From: Mesorhizobium loti R88b
GTDB lineage: Bacteria; Pseudomonadota; Alphaproteobacteria; Rhizobiales; Rhizobiaceae
DNA: 64,000 bases
Direction: 5' to 3'
NCBI RefSeq assembly: GCF_013170845.1
Contig: NZ_CP033367.1
Location: forward strand, 682,001-746,000
The translations under genes were made by a program, and so were the position numbers. The notes beneath the pieces are model-generated. The model made no database searches, was not told the origin of the DNA, and saw only the letters and a program-made list of their open reading frames with translations. The first letter of the stretch is position 1. Every line of letters starts with the position of its first letter. Below, one piece after another: positions 26,083 through 34,444 of this stretch.

Positions 26083-26891
26083 GAATCAGCCCCGCCTGCC
26101 AGTGGCTGCGGCCGATGGATGAGCGTGACCAGCACGAAGGATATGATCATCAACAAATACCAGGCGCCGAGCTTGCCGATCGGGACTGCGGCCCACCCGG
26201 CGTTTTGATTGGGATAAATCCAGGCGTGCGACCATGTGCCGATATTTTCTGCGAACCAGATGAATAGCGCGACCAGAAGAAAACCGACGAGCAAAGGCAT
26301 TTTGTGGCGAAAGCGGAAGACCCGGTAATGAACGACGGTTTTGAAATAGAGTGCCGCCGTCGCCGCGAAGAGGCCGTAGCGCAGGTCGATTATGAAATGA
26401 TGCGTGAAAAAGTTCGCATAGATCGCCAGACATAACAGCACGGTGGCCCGGAACGGTGGATAGGAGCTGAAGCGAAAGTCGAAGATGCGCGCGATACGGG
26501 CGAGATAGGAGCCGACCGCAGCATACATGAAACCGGAAAACAGCGGCACGCCGGCAAGGCGAATAAGATTTGCCTCGGGATAGATCCATGAGCCGGCCGA
26601 GGTTTTGAAGACCTCCATGACGGTGCCAACGATATGGAAGACAAGGATGACCTTGGCCTCGGCCGAGGTCTCCAGACGCAGCATCAACATGGCAATCTGG
26701 ATGGATAGCGCGGCGAGGAACAAAAAGTCGTAGCGCGCCAACATGGCATGCTCGGGCCACGAGAATTTCGTGGCGATGATCAATGCCAGCATGACGCCGC
26801 CGAACAGACAGGCCCAAGCCTGCTTCAGTACGAATACCAGGAACTCGACCAGCGCGCCGGAGAGCCCATGCGCCGGCAGCCGGTCGAGCAC
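26070..26891 (-). CDS. DUF817 family integral membrane protein
   Basis: 273 aa with about eight hydrophobic segments. Family features include KQAWACLFGGVMLALI, a Trp/Pro-rich SWIYPEANLIRLAGVPLFSGFMYAAVGSY, THHFIIDLRYGLF and the C-terminal ENIGTWSHAWIYPNQ. The start is uncertain: the only reasonable initiator is a GTG at 26891 with no strong ribosome-binding site, and the frame remains open toward the HAD gene 48 bp upstream. Function unknown. Confidence 0.8.
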   Translation of the reverse strand: MLDRLPAHGLSGALVEFLVFVLKQAWACLFGGVMLALIIATKFSWPEHAMLARYDFLFLAALSIQIAMLMLRLETSAEAKVILVFHIVGTVMEVFKTSAGSWIYPEANLIRLAGVPLFSGFMYAAVGSYLARIARIFDFRFSSYPPFRATVLLCLAIYANFFTHHFIIDLRYGLFAATAALYFKTVVHYRVFRFRHKMPLLVGFLLVALFIWFAENIGTWSHAWIYPNQNAGWAAVPIGKLGAWYLLMIISFVLVTLIHRPQPLAGGADSQSL

Positions 26892-26938
26892 GCCATGAGC
26901 GGCGGCATCGATCTGCTCTTCGACGGAGGTCAGGTGCT

Positions 26939-27646
26939 TCAGGCGTTGACCTCGACGATTGCGGTCAGAAACCCGGCGAGATCGTCGGTGACGTAGTCGA
27001 CGTCATCTTCCTGCGCGGGATCGCGCTCCCAGATCTCGGCAAAGGTCGGCTCGAAATTGCGTGGCACCACCAGCACCGTGGTCATGCCCAGCGACTTCGG
27101 CACCTCCAGGTTGCGGGCGAGATCCTCGAACATCACCGCATTGTGGCCTGTGACGGCGTGCAGTTCGGCGAACTTCTCGTAGGTCTGGCGCGCGGGCTTG
27201 GGATTGAGGCCGGCGGCAACGATATCGAAGATGTCATCGAAATGATCGAGGATGCCAAGCTGGCGCGCGGTGCGCTCGGCGTGCCTGCGATCGCCATTGG
27301 TGAAGATGAACTTGCGGCCGGGAAGCTGGCGGATGGCGGTGCCGAGGACGGGATCGGGCACCAGCCAGGAATAGTCGATGTCATGGACCTTCTCGAGAAA
27401 GTCGTCGGGGTCGATGCCATGGCGCGTCATCAGCCCGTTCAGCGTCGTGCCGTATTCGCGATAAAGCTCCTTCTGCAGCTTGCGCGCCTCCTCGCGCGGC
27501 AACGCCAGCAGCTCCCCGACATAGGCTGTCATCTTGACGTCGATCTGCGAGAACAGATTCGAGTGGTGCGGGTAGAGCGTGTTGTCGAGGTCGAACACCC
27601 AGTCGGTGACATGGGCGAAGCGGGCGGGATCAGGAAGCGTGGTCAT
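26939..27646 (-). CDS. HAD family pyrimidine 5'-nucleotidase
   Basis: 235 aa from the ATG at 27646 (MTTLPDPARFAHVTDW). HAD motif I is VFDLDNTLYPHHSNLFSQ, motif II is FIFTNGDRRHAERTARQLG, and motif IV is in VMFEDLARNLEVPKSLGM. The combination of DLDNTLYP and this cap region is that of the SDT1/pyrimidine 5'-nucleotidase subgroup. In many rhizobia it lies between argB and dapD, which fits its strand here. Confidence 0.92.
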   Translation of the reverse strand: MTTLPDPARFAHVTDWVFDLDNTLYPHHSNLFSQIDVKMTAYVGELLALPREEARKLQKELYREYGTTLNGLMTRHGIDPDDFLEKVHDIDYSWLVPDPVLGTAIRQLPGRKFIFTNGDRRHAERTARQLGILDHFDDIFDIVAAGLNPKPARQTYEKFAELHAVTGHNAVMFEDLARNLEVPKSLGMTTVLVVPRNFEPTFAEIWERDPAQEDDVDYVTDDLAGFLTAIVEVNA

Positions 27647-27808
27647 GCGGTCCTTATGGCATGAAACGGAAATTCCGAAAGAGACTTTATCCACAACTTC
27701 CACGCGCCAAGGGTAGCGGAAATGGCCTCACGATTCAAATTTTAGCCATCCGGGAAAGGTGGCCTTCAGGGCTTGCTGGCACAGAGACAGTCCTGTGGGG
27801 AGCTCGCG

Positions 27809-28570
27809 ATGAACAGCGTTATTCTGAAATCCGCCGCCATCGCTTTCGCCTCCGTCGCCGCCTCTCTCCTGCTGACGCTGATCATTGTTCCGGCCATGGG
27901 ATTCCCGGTCAACCGCACGATCTGGCTGACCTCGACCGTCTGTCCGTTGGTGCTCGCATGGGTGGCTTGTGCAAGCACCTTCTGGCAGAGTGACAGGCTG
28001 AAGAACGCGCATCGCGAACTTGCCCGCGCCCACGCCCAGCTCGCCGCCGCCCACCGCCGTCTGGCGGAGAAGGCCAGCCGCGACGACATGACCGGCATGC
28101 TCAACCGGGAGAGTTTCTTTGCGGCGCTGGATGGCTCCCGGCGCAAGTCCGACCGCGGTGCGCTGCTGATCATCGACGCCGATCATTTCAAGCGGATCAA
28201 TGACAGTTTCGGCCACCTGACCGGTGACGACGCGCTGCTGTTGATCGCCAGCGCCATCGAGCGCGGGGTCCGCGGCGGCGACGTGCTGGGTCGCATCGGC
28301 GGCGAGGAGTTCGGCGCGTTTCTGATTGGCGCCACCGAGAAGGAGGCCAAGCGGGTCGCCGAGCGCATTCGCCGCGAAGTCGAGCTGATCCGTTTCCGGC
28401 CCGTCGACGAACGGACGATTCCGCTGACCGTCAGCATCGGCGGCACCGTCTGCGGCGAGGAAGCCAACGTCTCCGAGCTGATGCGCGCCGCCGACCGGCG
28501 GCTCTACCAAGCCAAGCATGCGGGCCGCAACCTGTCGATCCTGGGCACGGATATCTCGGCCGCCGCATGA
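27809..28570 (+). CDS. membrane-anchored GGDEF diguanylate cyclase
   Basis: 253 aa from the ATG at 27809, preceded by GGGGAG. Two N-terminal helices (ILKSAAIAFASVAASLLLTLII and TIWLTSTVCPLVLAWVACAST) enclose a very short periplasmic loop, followed by a coiled coil (HRELARAHAQLAAAHRRLAEKA) and the GGDEF domain. The active motif is GGEEF, and an RxxD inhibitory I-site (RGGD) sits five residues before it. It should make c-di-GMP with product inhibition. No EAL domain or dedicated sensor domain is present. Confidence 0.92.
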   Translation: MNSVILKSAAIAFASVAASLLLTLIIVPAMGFPVNRTIWLTSTVCPLVLAWVACASTFWQSDRLKNAHRELARAHAQLAAAHRRLAEKASRDDMTGMLNRESFFAALDGSRRKSDRGALLIIDADHFKRINDSFGHLTGDDALLLIASAIERGVRGGDVLGRIGGEEFGAFLIGATEKEAKRVAERIRREVELIRFRPVDERTIPLTVSIGGTVCGEEANVSELMRAADRRLYQAKHAGRNLSILGTDISAAA

Positions 28571-28791
28571 GCCCGGTGGCAGGCTGGAGGCCGGCCGGAA
28601 GCGCGGAACCGAAACTCGAGCCCCGCGGCTGCCGTTAAGAGAATTCTAACTGTGTTTGCACTGAGCCGCGCCAGTAACCGGTTTGAAACGGCTTCATGGC
28701 CAAGTCTGGCACGAAATCGGCTTCTTTCCCGGTGCATGTCCCGTTCAGAGAAACGGCATGCATCGTCGAGGCCCCCATCGAGAGACCAATC

Positions 28792-28983
28792 ATGAGTTTC
28801 TTCATCAAAAAAATGCCGCGCCGCATGATCGTGCAGGCGCTGATCGCACTGCCTGCCCTGTCCCTGTTCCGCAAGCTGCCGGAGGCCAACGCGTCTCCAT
28901 CAGGGGCCGGTCCATCCCAGGTCGATCCGAATGAGATCGTCGAGGTCAATGGCTGGATCCTCAAGCGGAGTGACCTGGCATGA
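28792..28983 (+). CDS. small secreted or membrane-anchored partner of the GMC oxidoreductase
   Basis: 63 aa from the ATG at 28792, preceded by CGAGAG. N-terminal KKMPRRMIVQALIALPALSLFRKLPEANA looks like a signal with twin Arg followed by a hydrophobic core and a possible cleavage after ANA. The short remainder ends EIVEVNGWILKRSDLA. The stop overlaps the GMC start (ATGA), so the two are coupled. It could be the exported small subunit that carries the large subunit across by the Tat route, as in gluconate-dehydrogenase-type enzymes (inference; the classic SRRxFLK motif is not perfect). Confidence 0.6.
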   Translation: MSFFIKKMPRRMIVQALIALPALSLFRKLPEANASPSGAGPSQVDPNEIVEVNGWILKRSDLA

Positions 28984-30419
28984 TCTTCGACAGCTACGAG
29001 GCGTTTCGCGCCGCCAACTTCAAACCCAAGGTCTGCATCTTCGGTTCCGGCCCGGCCGGCACCACCATCGCCCGCAAGCTCGGTGCCGCCGGCATTCCGG
29101 TCGTGGTGCTGGAGGCCGGCTCGCGGGAGTTCAGCGACGAGTCGCAGGATTTCTACCGTGGCACCACGGTCGGCGATTTCTATTTCGATCTCGACATCAC
29201 GCGGCTGCGGTTCATGGGCGGCAGCTCCAACCACTGGGCCGGCTGGTGTCGCGTGCTCGACAAACAGGATTTCGAGCCAAAGGCCTGGGCCCCGGATACA
29301 GGCTGGCCGATCCGCCGTGCCGACATCGAGCCCTATCTGCCTGAGGTGCGCGATATCCTCGACCTTCCCGAATTCCGGCCGGATGTGCCGGTCTCGGACG
29401 ACATGCGCTGGGTGCAGCTGATCAAGAGCCCGGCGGTGCGCTTTGCCGAAAAATTCGGAGACGAACTCGACAAGAGCCAGAACATCGCCGTCGTGCTCAA
29501 CACCTATGCCACCGAGCTCGCCGGCGACGGCAAACGCGTGACCGGCGCCAAGCTCTGGTCGAACGGCCAGGATGCCGGCTCCTTCAGCGTCGACTATTTC
29601 ATCACCTGCACCGGTGGGCTGGAGAATTCGCGCCTGCTTTTGTGGTCGAACCAGCGCTCGAACGGCGGCGTCGTGCCGAATGCGGCAGCGCTTGGCCGCT
29701 ACTGGATGGAACACCCGACCTTCGAAGGCGGCAACGCCATCCTGGCGAACTACAGCGAGTTCGAGGTCGATGCCGTCAACGAGGCCTTCTTCTCGCCGAC
29801 GCTCGCGGCGATGGAGCGGCTGCAGATCATGAATTTCGGCATCCGGCTGATCGAGACGCCGTATCCGGGCGTCAAGAGCCTCATCGCCGATCTCGCCTGC
29901 ACGGCGCCTGACATGGCCGAGTGGATGTCCTCCAAGCTCAGCCAGAACCTGCGCTGCGCGGCCCAGCTTTATGTCGCCTGGGAGCAGGCGCCACAGGCCT
30001 CCAACCAGATCGAGCTGTCCAAGACCGATGTCGACCACGCCGGGGTGCCGCGCATCGAGCTGCACTGGAAGAAATCGGAACTGGAGCATCGTACCCTTCT
30101 TGAAGGGCTCAGGCTGTTCGGCACGACGCTGATCGAGAAGAATCTCGGTCGGGTGCGCATCGCCGACTGGATCAGCAATGGCGGCGATTATCCGACGAAT
30201 GACGAGACGGCGGGGCACCATCATATGGGCGGCACGCGCATGGGTACCGATGTCACCAAGAGCGTGGTCGACGCCAACTGCAAGGTGCATGGCATGGACA
30301 ATCTCTATGTCGGCGGCTCCTCGGTGTTCTGCACCTCTGGTCAAGCCAACCCGACAACGACAATCACCGCGCTGGCCTGCCGGCTGGGCGAACATCTGAG
30401 CAAGGTGGTCGCTGTCTGA
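28980..30419 (+). CDS. GMC family oxidoreductase
   Basis: 479 aa flavoprotein. The FAD-binding motif is VCIFGSGPAGTTIARKLGAAG, followed by VVVLEAG, and the substrate-domain FMGGSSNHWAGWCRVLDKQDF. The C-terminal GMC_oxred_C region has ETAGHHHMGGTRMG and VGGSSVFCTSGQANPTTTITALA. It likely oxidises an alcohol or sugar. The acceptor is unknown; no cytochrome subunit is adjacent, but a 63-aa exported partner is translationally coupled upstream. Confidence 0.9.
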   Translation: MIFDSYEAFRAANFKPKVCIFGSGPAGTTIARKLGAAGIPVVVLEAGSREFSDESQDFYRGTTVGDFYFDLDITRLRFMGGSSNHWAGWCRVLDKQDFEPKAWAPDTGWPIRRADIEPYLPEVRDILDLPEFRPDVPVSDDMRWVQLIKSPAVRFAEKFGDELDKSQNIAVVLNTYATELAGDGKRVTGAKLWSNGQDAGSFSVDYFITCTGGLENSRLLLWSNQRSNGGVVPNAAALGRYWMEHPTFEGGNAILANYSEFEVDAVNEAFFSPTLAAMERLQIMNFGIRLIETPYPGVKSLIADLACTAPDMAEWMSSKLSQNLRCAAQLYVAWEQAPQASNQIELSKTDVDHAGVPRIELHWKKSELEHRTLLEGLRLFGTTLIEKNLGRVRIADWISNGGDYPTNDETAGHHHMGGTRMGTDVTKSVVDANCKVHGMDNLYVGGSSVFCTSGQANPTTTITALACRLGEHLSKVVAV

Positions 30420-30491
30420 GGGTCCGTCCCGGGCGCCCGTTTGCAATACCTTGCCGGCGCCAGTGATGGCGCCGGCGAAAACACGGCACGC

Positions 30492-30659
30492 TCAAAAGCC
30501 GTAGACGGCGATGCGCACCAGCACGGCCGCGGCGGCCAGCGATACGAGCAGGATGCCGAGGCCGATCGGCGAGCCCCAACCATACCATTCCATCGCCAGC
30601 TTGGCGTATTTGAATTCTTCCTCGTGCGAGAGGGGTGCACGCTGTTGAATCAAGCTCAT
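30492..30659 (-). CDS. 55-aa single-pass membrane protein
   Basis: Encoded divergently from the MarR gene, with an excellent ribosome-binding site (AAGGAGTGAAAA directly before the ATG). Residues 1-25 are soluble and charged (APLSHEEEFKYAKLAMEWYG). Residues about 32-51 form one helix (IGLGILLVSLAAAAVLVRIA). No family is recognised. Gene structure, the ribosome-binding site and the shared divergent promoter with a palindrome argue that it is real and controlled by the adjacent MarR protein. Confidence 0.65.
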   Translation of the reverse strand: MSLIQQRAPLSHEEEFKYAKLAMEWYGWGSPIGLGILLVSLAAAAVLVRIAVYGF

Positions 30660-30725
30660 TTTTCACTCCTTGTCGGGCGGCAGGCTCTTGCCTTGTCGGC
30701 GTCCCAGCCGCATATTGCTGCGATA

Positions 30726-30740
30726 GTCTAAATGTTAGAC
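30726..30740. promoter_or_regulatory. MarR-type palindromic operator candidate
   Basis: GTCTAA-ATG-TTAGAC, a perfect 6-bp inverted repeat with a 3-bp spacer, lies 15 bp before the MarR start and 66 bp before the divergent small membrane gene. Size and position fit autoregulation by the MarR protein. Confidence 0.55.
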
Positions 30741-30754
30741 GGATTGATAGTTAG

Positions 30755-31255
30755 ATGACCGAAATAAATTCGTCAAGCGGCAATCGCGACGAAATGACGG
30801 CCGCGATCGGCCTCGCCATCATGCAATGGCAGGACGCGACGCAGGCCTATGACGAAGCGGTGGGGACAAGGCTCGGGCTGAACATGGCCGAGCGCCATTG
30901 CATCGGGCTGCTCTATGGCGGCCCGCAATCGGCGGGCGCGATCGCGACCGCCACCGGGCTGACACCGGCTGCGGTGACGGCGCTGATCGACCGGCTGGAG
31001 GCGCGTGGCCTGCTGACGCGCACACGCAGTCTCGAGGACAGGCGCAAGGTGGTGATCGAGGCGACACAGGCGACGCGGGAGCTGTCGGCGCGCTACTACG
31101 GCGCCATCGCGCGGGAAGGCGAAAAGGTGATCGCCACCTTCAGCAACGCCGAACTCGCCACCATATCGCGCTTCATCAATGCCGCGCTCCACCTGCAGCG
31201 CGACCAGCTGGCGCGGCTGAAGGCCGAGGGGACTGACGCCCCTGGGAGGCGATAG
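30755..31255 (+). CDS. MarR family transcriptional regulator
   Basis: 166 aa. Winged helix at about residues 45-115: AERHCIGLLYGGPQSAGAIATATG, recognition helix TPAAVTALIDRLEARGLLTR, and wing LEDRRKVVIEATQATRE. A dimerisation helix follows (FINAALHLQRDQLARL). The ATG has no clear Shine-Dalgarno sequence. A perfect palindrome lies just upstream, and the divergent gene encodes a 55-aa membrane protein, its likely target. Confidence 0.88.
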   Translation: MTEINSSSGNRDEMTAAIGLAIMQWQDATQAYDEAVGTRLGLNMAERHCIGLLYGGPQSAGAIATATGLTPAAVTALIDRLEARGLLTRTRSLEDRRKVVIEATQATRELSARYYGAIAREGEKVIATFSNAELATISRFINAALHLQRDQLARLKAEGTDAPGRR

Positions 31256-31307
31256 GGGGCCGATGGTTGCCGCCCACAGGCGTGGACGGGAACCGCTTTT
31301 CAGAAAA

Positions 31308-32144
31308 CTAGACCGTCGCGGGGTCGAGCGCCGGCTGGCCCCTGCGGCGCGCGACGATCGCCGCGAAATCTGCTGCCTGGAAGGCGTCACGCAAGACGTC
31401 GAAGGACGGCAGCACGAAATAGGCACGCTGGAACTTGTCGATCTCATAGCCAGTGCGCATCACTGTTTCGAGGTCGAAGGGCACATGGTGCGCATCCTTG
31501 CCATCGACTGCGAACTGCAATTCGGTGAACGACGACATCAGGCCGGCGCCAAAGGCCTTCAGCGGCTCGCCGGCCTCCTGCATCAGGCCGTATTCGGCCG
31601 TGTACCAGTAGAGCCGGGTGATCATCTCGTCGCCGCCGAGCGCAATGATGTCGCCGGCCTTCTTGCCGTACATCTGCATGAAATCGGCGAACACCGGCTG
31701 CGACAGCACCGGCACGTGACCGAAGAAATCGTGAAACATGTCCGGTTCGACGATGTAGTCGAGCTCCTGCCTGGTGCGCAGCCAGTTGGTGACCGGGAAG
31801 CGGCGGTTGGCGAGATGATCGAAGAAAGGTGCGGCGGGGATAAGGCCCGGCACGGCGACGATCTCCCAGCCGGTCAGCTTGCGCAGCTTGGCGCTGACGT
31901 CAGCGAAATCGGGGATGCGGTCGAGCAGGCCGAGTTTTTCGACACCGTCGAGATAGGAATGATGGGCGAGCTTGCGCGTCAGTTTGGTCTGGCGGTCGCA
32001 CAAAGTGCGCCACACCGCCTGTTCCTCAGCGCTGTAATCGTAGCCCTGCGCCACGGTGAAATCGGAACGGCAGACCGAGTAGTCGCCGCGCAAGCCCTGT
32101 GCCGCGCAATCGCGGGCATATTCGGCAACGCTCATCGTCGTCAT
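31308..32144 (-). CDS. phhA: phenylalanine 4-monooxygenase
   Basis: 278 aa from the ATG at 32144, preceded by GAGGAGAAATAACC. Aromatic amino acid hydroxylase core: the iron ligands are the two His of HDFFGHVPVL (about residue 140) and the Glu of WYTAEYGL (about 183). TGWEIVAVPGLIP and the pterin-site region are also conserved. It converts phenylalanine to tyrosine using tetrahydropterin and oxygen. It is divergent from an Lrp/AsnC regulator, the usual arrangement for amino-acid-controlled phhA. Confidence 0.96.
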   Translation of the reverse strand: MTTMSVAEYARDCAAQGLRGDYSVCRSDFTVAQGYDYSAEEQAVWRTLCDRQTKLTRKLAHHSYLDGVEKLGLLDRIPDFADVSAKLRKLTGWEIVAVPGLIPAAPFFDHLANRRFPVTNWLRTRQELDYIVEPDMFHDFFGHVPVLSQPVFADFMQMYGKKAGDIIALGGDEMITRLYWYTAEYGLMQEAGEPLKAFGAGLMSSFTELQFAVDGKDAHHVPFDLETVMRTGYEIDKFQRAYFVLPSFDVLRDAFQAADFAAIVARRRGQPALDPATV

Positions 32145-32283
32145 GGTTATTTCTCCTCGCAAATCATCAGGGATGACGTGCCCAAAACGTAACCGGGTTT
32201 GCCGAGGCAAATCGGTTTTGATGATGGCTCGCTCGCGAGATTCGAGATAATATTCACTCACAATCTGCCCCATGGGAGTGAAA
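32145..32283. promoter_or_regulatory. divergent phhA / Lrp-family promoter region
   Basis: 139 bp between divergent starts. It holds an interrupted palindrome TTTGCC-GA-GGCAAA (32198-32211) and an AT-rich stretch near 32248-32262. This is the expected binding place for the adjacent Lrp-type protein; no consensus was tested. Confidence 0.4.
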
Positions 32284-32760
32284 ATGCCTCAGTTCGACGA
32301 TTTCGAAATCAAGATGCTCGATGTCCTGCAGCGCGACGGCCGCAAGCCCGTCTCCGAACTGGCGCAGGAGATCGGACTGTCGACGACACCATGCGCGCGG
32401 CGCTTCGAGGCGCTGCAGGATGCCGGCATCATCAAGGGATTTGCCGCCGTGATCAGCCGCCGCGCCGTCGGGCTGATGGTCGAGGTATTCATCGAGGTGC
32501 GCCTGACCAGTCACAGCGACGGTTCGCCGGAAAGCTTCATTGCCGCGGTGCAGCGCATGGACGAGGTGTCGTCGTGCTGGACGATGACCGGCGACCACGA
32601 CTTCCTGCTGCATGTCATGGTGCCGTCGGTCGACGAGCTCAACGCATTCGTCATGCACCGGCTGATGCGGCTCGACGGCGTGCGCGACGTCCACACGCAG
32701 CTGGTGCTGCAGAACATCAAGGGACCCGGCCACGTGCCGCTCGCGCATCTCAGGCGGTGA
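32284..32760 (+). CDS. Lrp/AsnC family transcriptional regulator
   Basis: 158 aa from the ATG at 32284 (preceded by GGGAG); an ATG at 32272 would add four residues. N-terminal HTH: KMLDVLQRDGRKPVSELAQE, then IGLSTTPCARRFEALQDAGI. The C-terminal RAM/AsnC ligand domain is present (VEVFIEVRL, CWTMTGDHDFLLHVMVPSV). It is divergent from phhA, so it is probably a phenylalanine- or tyrosine-responsive activator of phhA (inference from arrangement). Confidence 0.93.
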   Translation: MPQFDDFEIKMLDVLQRDGRKPVSELAQEIGLSTTPCARRFEALQDAGIIKGFAAVISRRAVGLMVEVFIEVRLTSHSDGSPESFIAAVQRMDEVSSCWTMTGDHDFLLHVMVPSVDELNAFVMHRLMRLDGVRDVHTQLVLQNIKGPGHVPLAHLRR

Positions 32761-32870
32761 CGCTACTCTGCATTCTTGCGTGAAAGCTGCACGCAAACTG
32801 CTGAAACGGGCCAATCGGGCGTCCACATCCCCGACCAGCATATGCGGACCATCGCTCCTGGAGGTCCGCC

Positions 32871-34436
32871 ATGAAAATCGTCCTGATCAATCCGCCGCAC
32901 ACCGCCATCGGCAGCCGCGTGCCGGACGACCACCTGCCGCCGCTCGGCCTGCTGGCGATCGGCGGCCCGCTGATCGATGCCGGCCACGATGTGCGTCTCG
33001 TCGACGCCGAATTCGGGCCGATGCCGCTCGACAGCGTCGTGCGCGACGCATTGGATGACTTCCCGGACTTCGTCCTGATCGGCCATTCCGGCTCGACCTC
33101 GGCGCACCCAACCGCCTTGCTGATCGCTGAGATGATCAAGGCGCAAGAACCGGCGACCATGGTCATCTATGGCGGCGTCTTCCCGACCTATCACTGGCGC
33201 GACATACTGGCTGCAACCGACGTCTTCGACTTCATCGTGCGCGGCGAGGGCGAGGCGACCGTGGTGGCGCTGGTCGAGGCGCTGGAGATGCACCAGCCGC
33301 CGGCAAGCGTCGCCGGCATCGCCTTTCGCGGCGATCTGCGCCGGCCCTTCGCCACACAGGCGGCGATGACGATTGCCGAGCTCGACGCCTACCGCGTCGG
33401 CTGGGAACTGATCGACCACAGCCGTTACAGCTACTGGGGCGGCAAGCGTGCCGTGGTCATGCAGTTTTCGCGCGGCTGCCCACATCTGTGCAACTATTGC
33501 GGCCAGCGCGGTTTCTGGACCCGCTGGCGGCATCGCGATCCCAAGAAGTTCGCGCAGGAGATTGCCTGGCTGCATCGCGAACATGGCGTCGAGCTGATCA
33601 ACCTCGCCGACGAGAACCCGACGGTCTCGAAGAAGGCGTGGCGCGCCTTTCTCGACGCCCTGATTGCCGAGAATGTGCCGGTGCTGATCGTCGGCTCGAC
33701 GCGGGCCGACGACATCGTGCGCGATGCCGACATCCTGCATCTCTACCGCAAGGCGGGCGTCATCCGCTGGCTGCTGGGCATGGAAAACACCGACGAGCAG
33801 ACGCTTCAATTGATCCGCAAGGGCGGCAGCACCTCCTCCGACCGCGAGGCGATAAGGCTGTTGCGAAAGCACGGTATCCTGTCGATGGCAACCTGGGTGG
33901 CCGGTTTCGAGGATGAAGGATTTCGCGACCTGTGGCGCGGCTTTCGCCAGCTCATCGCCTATGACCCCGACCAGATCCAGGCACTTTACGTAACGCCGCA
34001 TCGCTGGACGCCGTTCTTCCGCATCGCAAGGGATCGCAAGGTGATCCAGAAAGATGCCCGCCTGTGGGATTACAAGCACCAGGTGCTGCAGATGACGCGG
34101 CTGAAGCCGTGGATGCTGTTCTTCAGCATCAAGCTGATTGAACTCGCCGTACAGTCGCGGCCGAAAGCGCTGGCCCGCATCCTGTTCCACCCCGATCCCG
34201 AGCAGCGGCACTCGATGCGCTGGTACACACAGATGGGGCGCCGCGTCTGGTTCCGTGAGGTCTGGGGCTTTCTGGCCCGCGATGGCAGGGTGAAGGACGG
34301 CCCGACGCTGGCCGAATTCTGGGGCGCGCCGCAGGATTCCGAGGAGGAATCGATGACGGTTTCACGCCCGGCTCGAAAGCCGGAGCTTCCCGTCGTCGCA
34401 AGTCGCGGATTGCCGACGAAACGATTAGCCGGCTGA
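32871..34436 (+). CDS. BchE-like B12-binding radical SAM protein
   Basis: 521 aa. An N-terminal cobalamin-binding Rossmann domain (MKIVLINPPHTAIGSR, VIYGGVFPTYHWRDIL, FIVRGEGEATVV) is followed by a radical SAM core with CxxxCxxC in FSRGCPHLCNYCGQRGFW (about residue 203). Downstream segments such as ADENPTVSKKAWRAF, LYRKAGVIRWLLGMENT and EAIRLLRKHGI match the BchE branch, the anaerobic Mg-protoporphyrin IX monomethyl ester cyclase. GGAGG precedes the ATG. No other bacteriochlorophyll gene is nearby, so a different reaction is possible. Confidence 0.82.
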   Translation: MKIVLINPPHTAIGSRVPDDHLPPLGLLAIGGPLIDAGHDVRLVDAEFGPMPLDSVVRDALDDFPDFVLIGHSGSTSAHPTALLIAEMIKAQEPATMVIYGGVFPTYHWRDILAATDVFDFIVRGEGEATVVALVEALEMHQPPASVAGIAFRGDLRRPFATQAAMTIAELDAYRVGWELIDHSRYSYWGGKRAVVMQFSRGCPHLCNYCGQRGFWTRWRHRDPKKFAQEIAWLHREHGVELINLADENPTVSKKAWRAFLDALIAENVPVLIVGSTRADDIVRDADILHLYRKAGVIRWLLGMENTDEQTLQLIRKGGSTSSDREAIRLLRKHGILSMATWVAGFEDEGFRDLWRGFRQLIAYDPDQIQALYVTPHRWTPFFRIARDRKVIQKDARLWDYKHQVLQMTRLKPWMLFFSIKLIELAVQSRPKALARILFHPDPEQRHSMRWYTQMGRRVWFREVWGFLARDGRVKDGPTLAEFWGAPQDSEEESMTVSRPARKPELPVVASRGLPTKRLAG

Positions 34437-34444
34437 CTGTCGAT

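Noticed and set aside
28635..30446. 603-codon minus-strand frame
   Set aside because: It lies antisense to the GMC gene and its small partner, has no domain or ribosome-binding site, and reflects high third-position GC.
32871..34436. Evidence of phototrophy
   Set aside because: A single BchE-like gene without any other pigment or reaction-centre gene does not support photosynthesis.
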